Positions 6,077-8,766 of a DNA stretch of 8,766 nt are shown here, piece by piece (the first letter of the stretch is position 1; each line of letters starts with the position of its first letter). The stretch comes from Rhizobium sp. Q54 (GTDB lineage Bacteria > Pseudomonadota > Alphaproteobacteria > Rhizobiales > Beijerinckiaceae). Where the stretch lies: contig CAMDOY010000139.1 in the NCBI GenBank assembly GCA_945903655.1, positions 1 through 8,766 on the forward strand, written 5' to 3'. The notes beneath the pieces were generated by a model. The model did not search any database. It was not told the DNA's origin and saw only the letters and a program-made list of their open reading frames with translations. The position numbers were made by a program, and so were the translations under genes.

Positions 6077-7066
6077 GTGACACAACCGATCAGTAAATTG
6101 CGGTCCGTCGTGGTGGGCGTCGGTTCCTATCTTCCGGAGCGCCGGGTCAGCAATGCGGACCTGGAAAAATTCGTCGACACCACCGATGAATGGATCGTCC
6201 AGCGCACGGGCATACGCGCGCGCCATATCGCCGCCGAGGGCGAGACGACCTCCATGCTCGCCACAAAGGCCGCCCAGAGGGCGCTCGACGCCGCAGGCCT
6301 GGGCCCCAATGACATCGATCTCATTGTTCTGGGCACCTCGACGCCGGATTTCACCTTTCCATCCTCCGCCACCCAGGTTCAGGCGGCGCTTGGCATGACC
6401 CGGGGCGTCGCTTTCGACGTTCAGGCGGTTTGCTCGGGTTTTGTTTTCGCCGTGGCGACGGCGGACAAGTTCCTGATCTCCGGTTCGCACAAGCGGGCGC
6501 TTGTGATTGGGGCCGAAACCTTCTCGCGCCTCGTGGACTGGAAGGATCGCACCACCTGCGTGCTGTTTGGCGACGGCGCTGGCGCCATCGTGCTGGAGGC
6601 TCAGGAGGGGCAGGGGACGGTCGCAGATCGCGGCGTGCTGACCAGCCATCTGCGCTCCGATGGACGCCACCGTGAAAAGCTCTATGTGGACGGCGGGCCC
6701 TCCACGACCGGCACGACCGGCCATCTGCGCATGGCTGGCAAGGAAGTCTTCCGCCATGCGGTGGGCATGGTGACGGATGTGATGACCGACGCCTTCGCGG
6801 CTACTGGCTACACCGCCGCCGATCTCGACTGGTTCGTGCCCCATCAGGCCAATGAGCGAATCATTGACGCTTCAGCCCAGAAACTCGGGATTGCGTCCGA
6901 AAAAATCGTGAAGACTGTTTGCGACCATGGCAACACCTCCGCAGCCTCGATTCCCCTGGCTTTGGCCACCGCCTGCGCCGACGGGCGCATCAAAAAGGGC
7001 GATCTGGTGATGATCGAGGCCATGGGCGGGGGGTTCACCTGGGGATCAGCCCTGATTAGATGGTGA
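6077..7066 (+). CDS. fabH: 3-oxoacyl-ACP synthase III (FabH)
   Basis: FabH joins acetyl-CoA to malonyl-ACP and so starts type II fatty-acid synthesis in the cytoplasm. The 329-residue protein has the complete Cys-His-Asn triad: Cys119 in AVCSGF, His256 in VPHQANERI and Asn286 in HGNTSAASIPLAL. Other signatures are TTDEWIVQRTGIRAR (35-49), GTSTPDFTFPSSA (86-98), FGDGAGAIVLE (164-174) and the C-terminal EAMGGGFTWGSALI (314-327). The frame is open much further upstream inside plsX, but homologous sequence begins only at the GTG at 6077 (MTQPISKLRSVVVGVGSYLP). That GTG is preceded by the purine-rich GGATTGAG overlapping the plsX stop. No terminator follows; the next 120 bases are AT-rich and carry the ihfA promoter candidate. 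Confidence 0.97.
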   Translation: MTQPISKLRSVVVGVGSYLPERRVSNADLEKFVDTTDEWIVQRTGIRARHIAAEGETTSMLATKAAQRALDAAGLGPNDIDLIVLGTSTPDFTFPSSATQVQAALGMTRGVAFDVQAVCSGFVFAVATADKFLISGSHKRALVIGAETFSRLVDWKDRTTCVLFGDGAGAIVLEAQEGQGTVADRGVLTSHLRSDGRHREKLYVDGGPSTTGTTGHLRMAGKEVFRHAVGMVTDVMTDAFAATGYTAADLDWFVPHQANERIIDASAQKLGIASEKIVKTVCDHGNTSAASIPLALATACADGRIKKGDLVMIEAMGGGFTWGSALIRW

Positions 7067-7073
7067 TTTTTAA

Positions 7074-7099
7074 TTGTGAAGCTTCTGTTATGCTAAATA
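7074..7099 (+). promoter_or_regulatory. Candidate promoter of ihfA
   Basis: TTGTGAA (7074-7080), 11 bases and GCTAAATA (7092-7099) fit the alphaproteobacterial housekeeping pattern TTGACGs-N10-14-GCTAnAwC well at the -10 box (7 of 8) and modestly at the -35. This AT-rich gap stands out against GC-rich flanks and leaves a leader of about 80 bases before the ihfA ATG. Confidence 0.5.
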
Positions 7100-7186
7100 A
7101 TGGGCTATGAAAGCTCAGTTTGGCGCGTGATTCAAATTTCCTTCTGAAATCAATGGGTGTATCCTAGTTTGGAGGTTGGGCGAACC

Positions 7187-7516
7187 ATGACAAAATCAGA
7201 TCCTGCAGCTCGCATTTCCCGCACTGTCACCCGTGCAGACCTTTCCGAGGCTGTTTATCAGCGCGTCGGCCTGTCTCGCGCGGAGTCGGCGCATCTGGTC
7301 GAGGCCTTCCTTCATGAGGTCTCGGACACGATCGCCCGCGGCGAGACCGTGAAACTGTCCTCCTTCGGCTCTTTCGTCGTTCGCTCCAAGGGCGAGCGGA
7401 TCGGTCGAAATCCTAAAACCGGCGTCGAGGTGCCAATCACCCCTCGTCGAGTTATGGTGTTCAAGCCTTCGAATCTCCTGAAGGCGCGAATCAACGGCGA
7501 ACCCGCCGACGAGTAA
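7187..7516 (+). CDS. ihfA: Integration host factor subunit alpha
   Basis: IHF-alpha pairs with IHF-beta to form a heterodimer that binds and sharply bends DNA in the nucleoid. It supports transcription, replication and site-specific recombination. The 109-residue protein shows the HU/IHF fold: helices RADLSEAVYQRVGLSRAES (16-34) and AHLVEAFLHEVSDTIARGE (35-53), then VKLSSFGSFVVRSKGER (55-71), the arm tip GRNPKTG (73-79) and VPITPRRVMVFKPSNLLKARI (82-102). Pro76 is the residue that intercalates at the DNA kink. The alpha rather than beta subunit is indicated by the IPITxRRVxxFKPS-type ending and by the MerR-like gene that follows. The ATG at 7187 has GGAGG (7171-7175) upstream; a GTG at 7157 would add ten unlikely residues. 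The next gene starts 15 bases after the stop. Confidence 0.95.
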   Translation: MTKSDPAARISRTVTRADLSEAVYQRVGLSRAESAHLVEAFLHEVSDTIARGETVKLSSFGSFVVRSKGERIGRNPKTGVEVPITPRRVMVFKPSNLLKARINGEPADE

Positions 7517-7531
7517 TCCCCGGGGACCTGG

Positions 7532-7975
7532 ATGGAAAAAAGCATCGACGCCTTCCGCACCATCAGCGAAGCCGCCGAGGAGCTTGATGTTCCCCAGCAT
7601 GTCCTGCGGTTTTGGGAGACGCGCTTCTCCCAGATCCGCCCCATGAAGCGTGGCGGCGGTCGCCGCTATTATCGCCCTGAAGATATGGATTTGCTGCGCA
7701 CCATCCGCAGCCTGCTTTATGGCGAGGGCTATACGATCCGGGGCGTGCAGAGGCTGCTCAAGGAGCGGGGCGTGCGGGCCGTGATGGCCATGGGCCCCAA
7801 TGCGGGCGAGGGAGAGCCTGTCCCGAGCTCACCAATGGCGGTGGACGCCTCCGAAGGGGATGCGGACGACGCAGCTGATGCGGAAGCTTTCGCCGATATG
7901 ACCCGGGCATTGCGGGCGGCGCTTAGCGATATCGAGGACGCCCAGCGCATCTTGCGGTCTGCGCACGCCCGCTAA
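7532..7975 (+). CDS. MerR-family transcriptional regulator next to ihfA
   Basis: The 147-residue protein has a MerR-type winged helix-turn-helix: helix-turn-helix at about 9-28 (RTISEAAEELDVPQHVLRFW), wing at 38-47 (MKRGGGRRYY), and a second helix pair at 50-80 (PEDMDLLRTIRSLLYGEGYT, then IRGVQRLLKERGV). There is no cysteine anywhere, so it is not a metal or redox sensor of the classic MerR kind. The middle (about 88-118) is low in complexity and acidic. A C-terminal helix (121-147) could serve for dimerisation. It lies 15 bases downstream of ihfA with GGGGA before the ATG, so the two are probably co-transcribed. This pairing recurs in many alphaproteobacteria. Target genes and ligand are unknown. 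Confidence 0.9.
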   Translation: MEKSIDAFRTISEAAEELDVPQHVLRFWETRFSQIRPMKRGGGRRYYRPEDMDLLRTIRSLLYGEGYTIRGVQRLLKERGVRAVMAMGPNAGEGEPVPSSPMAVDASEGDADDAADAEAFADMTRALRAALSDIEDAQRILRSAHAR

Positions 7976-8036
7976 GCATCTTATCCCCCGAAATCGTTTT
8001 GCTTCGCTTAAATGCGTTTCAGATGGCTTTGATGTG

Positions 8037-8065
8037 TTGCGCAGCGCGAAGGCCTTCTCTATAAG
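8037..8065 (+). promoter_or_regulatory. Promoter of tRNA-Pro
   Basis: TTGCGC (8037-8042), a 17-base spacer and TATAAG (8060-8065) form a good promoter. Transcription would start near 8072, only about three bases before the mature tRNA, leaving a very short leader for RNase P. A 10-bp palindrome, GAAGGCCTTC (8048-8057), sits in the spacer. Confidence 0.65.
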
Positions 8066-8074
8066 GCCCTCAGT

Positions 8075-8152
8075 CGGAGTGTAGCGCAGCCCGGTTAGCG
8101 CACTTGTCTGGGGGACAAGGGGTCGTGGGTTCGAATCCCGCCACTCCGACCA
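8075..8152 (+). tRNA. tRNA-Pro, anticodon GGG
   Basis: The full cloverleaf can be drawn. The acceptor stem is CGGAGTG/CACTCCG and the D stem is GCGC/GCGC. The anticodon stem CTTGT/ACAAG holds loop CTGGGGG, with anticodon GGG at 8110-8112. A variable loop GGGTC is followed by the T arm GTGGG-TTCGAAT-CCCGC, discriminator A and an encoded CCA end. Anticodon GGG reads the proline codons CCC and CCU. The gene has its own promoter and is followed by a region rich in repeats and mobile-element pieces, which suggests its 3' end has served as an integration site. Confidence 0.97.
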
Positions 8153-8455
8153 TTTCTTCTCATAAAATCAAAGATTTATATTTCCCCTTCGGGGCGCTGG
8201 TCCCTGGGCTTTTTCATCAGGGACCATATAGGGACCAATTGGGAGCTCGCCGCACCGAACCTTTCGAGGCGCTGTAGGCCAAAAGTGTGGCTAAGCCACC
8301 TCTACGACTCGCCAGCTGCCTCCAAAAACTAGGTGCGTGACCAGGCGTCATACTCCCCCCTCTAGAGCGCCCCAGTGGGGGCTTCCAGCGCGCACCCTCC
8401 GTGCCGACCACGAAGAGACGCTGCCCCCCCGGAAGCGCACCCTTGAGGGCGACAG
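8153..8455. other. Gene-free region after tRNA-Pro
   Basis: I see no credible coding sequence here on either strand; the short open frames have no recognisable motif. It holds a small CCCC-TTC-GGGG hairpin (8184-8194), the AGGGACC repeat cluster (8198-8237) and a 5-bp hairpin GCCCC/GGGGC (8369-8382). Its position between a tRNA gene and insertion-sequence pieces fits decayed accessory DNA. Confidence 0.5.
8198..8237. repeat. Three copies of AGGGACC: inverted plus direct repeats
   Basis: TGGTCCCTG (8198-8206) and CAGGGACCA (8218-8226) form a perfect 9-bp inverted repeat around an 11-base T-rich centre. AGGGACCA occurs again at 8230-8237, 11 bases (one helical turn) after the copy at 8219-8226. 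The cluster begins 45 bases after the tRNA 3' end. Such spacing is typical of protein-binding arrays, for example integrase arm sites, but no integrase gene is in the window. Confidence 0.6.
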
Positions 8456-8722
8456 GTGGACTATCGAAATGTCAGGCCAAGCACGACTGCCACAAATCCC
8501 CAATCCGCTGCTAGCGCTGCAAGCGAGGAAGGCCGTAGGCGGACGCTGGTTTCAACGCTACCGGCGCAGACGCCCAAACTCCTAGACCGGCGGCGACGCC
8601 GCCGGACGTTCACTGCGACCTACAAGGTCAGGACCTTGGCCGAGGTCGACCGCCCCGGGCTCGGCGATGGCGGCGCAATCGTGCGACGCGAGGGGCTCTA
8701 TACCTCGGCTCTCACCGATTGA
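8456..8722 (+). pseudogene. Truncated IS3-type transposase OrfA
   Basis: The last 45 or so residues of this frame (from about base 8588) match the N-terminal helix-turn-helix of IS3-type OrfA proteins. An arginine run RRRRRR leads to TFTATYKVRTLAEVDRPG, then GAIVRREGLYTSALTD. The usual family text is RRRFTAEYKLRILxEAD..GEIGALLRREGLYSSxLTxWR. The frame stops with TGA exactly where the family has the conserved Trp, and everything after is unlike OrfA. The first 40 residues have no clear match, and the GTG at 8456 is only the first available start. This is the 5' part of an OrfA gene, interrupted by the sequence that begins at about 8720. OrfB and the IS ends are not visible. Confidence 0.65.
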
Positions 8723-8766
8723 TTGCGTATTCCAATGCATCCGGCCATGCATTCCAATATGAAGCC
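8720..8766. mobile_element. Possible IS21-family terminus, cut by window edge
   Basis: The sequence begins TGATTGCG and carries two imperfect 22-base units that both start with ATTCCAAT (8729-8736 and 8751-8758). They continue GCATCCGGCC and ATGAAGCC respectively. IS21-family ends begin with TG and contain multiple tandem repeats that bind the transposase; the ATTCCAAT-to-CCGGCC wording agrees with such ends as I remember them. It starts where the OrfA homology breaks. Only 47 bases are visible, so the transposase genes and the other end cannot be checked. Confidence 0.5.

Noticed and set aside
5984..6844. A 286-codon minus-strand frame opposite fabH.
   Set aside because: It has the same compositional cause; FabH on the plus strand has the full catalytic triad and no homology signal is seen in the antisense frame.
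7148..7160. IHF-type site beginning AATCAA upstream of ihfA.
   Set aside because: The right half should read TTR but reads TGT, so two positions fail. It is mentioned only as a hint in a finding.
8184..8214. CCCC-TTC-GGGG hairpin and a nearby TTTTT as a tRNA terminator.
   Set aside because: The hairpin is 15 bases away from the T tract, and the T tract lies in the loop of the next inverted repeat. The geometry of an intrinsic terminator is missing.
8587..8605. Perfect palindrome CCGGCGGCG-A-CGCCGCCGG inside the OrfA fragment.
   Set aside because: It is made by the alternating CGG/CGA/CGC codons of the arginine run that IS3 OrfA proteins carry, so coding constraint explains it.
1..8766. CRISPR array, riboswitch or replication origin.
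   Set aside because: No regularly spaced repeats, no recognisable riboswitch core and no DnaA-box cluster were seen on reading through the window.

Overview
This GC-rich window fits an alphaproteobacterium, most likely of the order Hyphomicrobiales (Rhizobiales). The best evidence is the gene order: bamE divergent from a ubiquinol-cytochrome c chaperone gene, then yceD (DUF177), plsX, fabH, ihfA, a merR-type regulator and tRNA-Pro. I recall this order as conserved in that group. Promoter-like boxes that resemble the alphaproteobacterial housekeeping pattern (TTG near -35, CTAnA near -10) agree with it. I cannot name the genus from sequence alone.

Layout. Bases 1-666 hold the C-terminal part of a membrane proton-pumping pyrophosphatase (hppA), followed by an intrinsic terminator. 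Bases 762-1616 hold a TacA/TacT-type toxin-antitoxin module: a DUF1778 ribbon-helix-helix antitoxin overlapping a GNAT acetyltransferase toxin, with a 19-bp palindrome on the promoter. Bases 1766-2497 encode an exported alpha/beta hydrolase, which converges on a 73-residue secreted two-cysteine protein on the minus strand (2566-2787). The stretch from about 720 to 2790 reads as accessory cargo placed between housekeeping blocks.

Bases 3000-7975 are the conserved core. bamE (outer membrane assembly lipoprotein) runs leftward to a strong bidirectional terminator. The bc1 chaperone and yceD run rightward with a 9-bp gap. plsX and fabH form a phospholipid and fatty-acid initiation pair with a 4-bp gap. 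ihfA and a MerR-like gene follow with a 15-bp gap. The core links envelope assembly, respiratory complex assembly, lipid synthesis and chromosome architecture.

Bases 8037-8152 are a tRNA-Pro(GGG) gene with its own promoter. The last 614 bases hold no intact gene. They contain three copies of AGGGACC (one inverted, two direct 11 bp apart), then the N-terminal part of an IS3-type OrfA broken exactly where a sequence resembling an IS21-family terminus begins. The window therefore seems to end inside a mobile-element graveyard beside a tRNA gene. I found no CRISPR array and no convincing wholly new system. The most unusual signals are the apparently leaderless antitoxin under a palindromic operator, the repeat cluster after the tRNA gene, the nested insertion sequences, and the small secreted protein with a hairpin leader.
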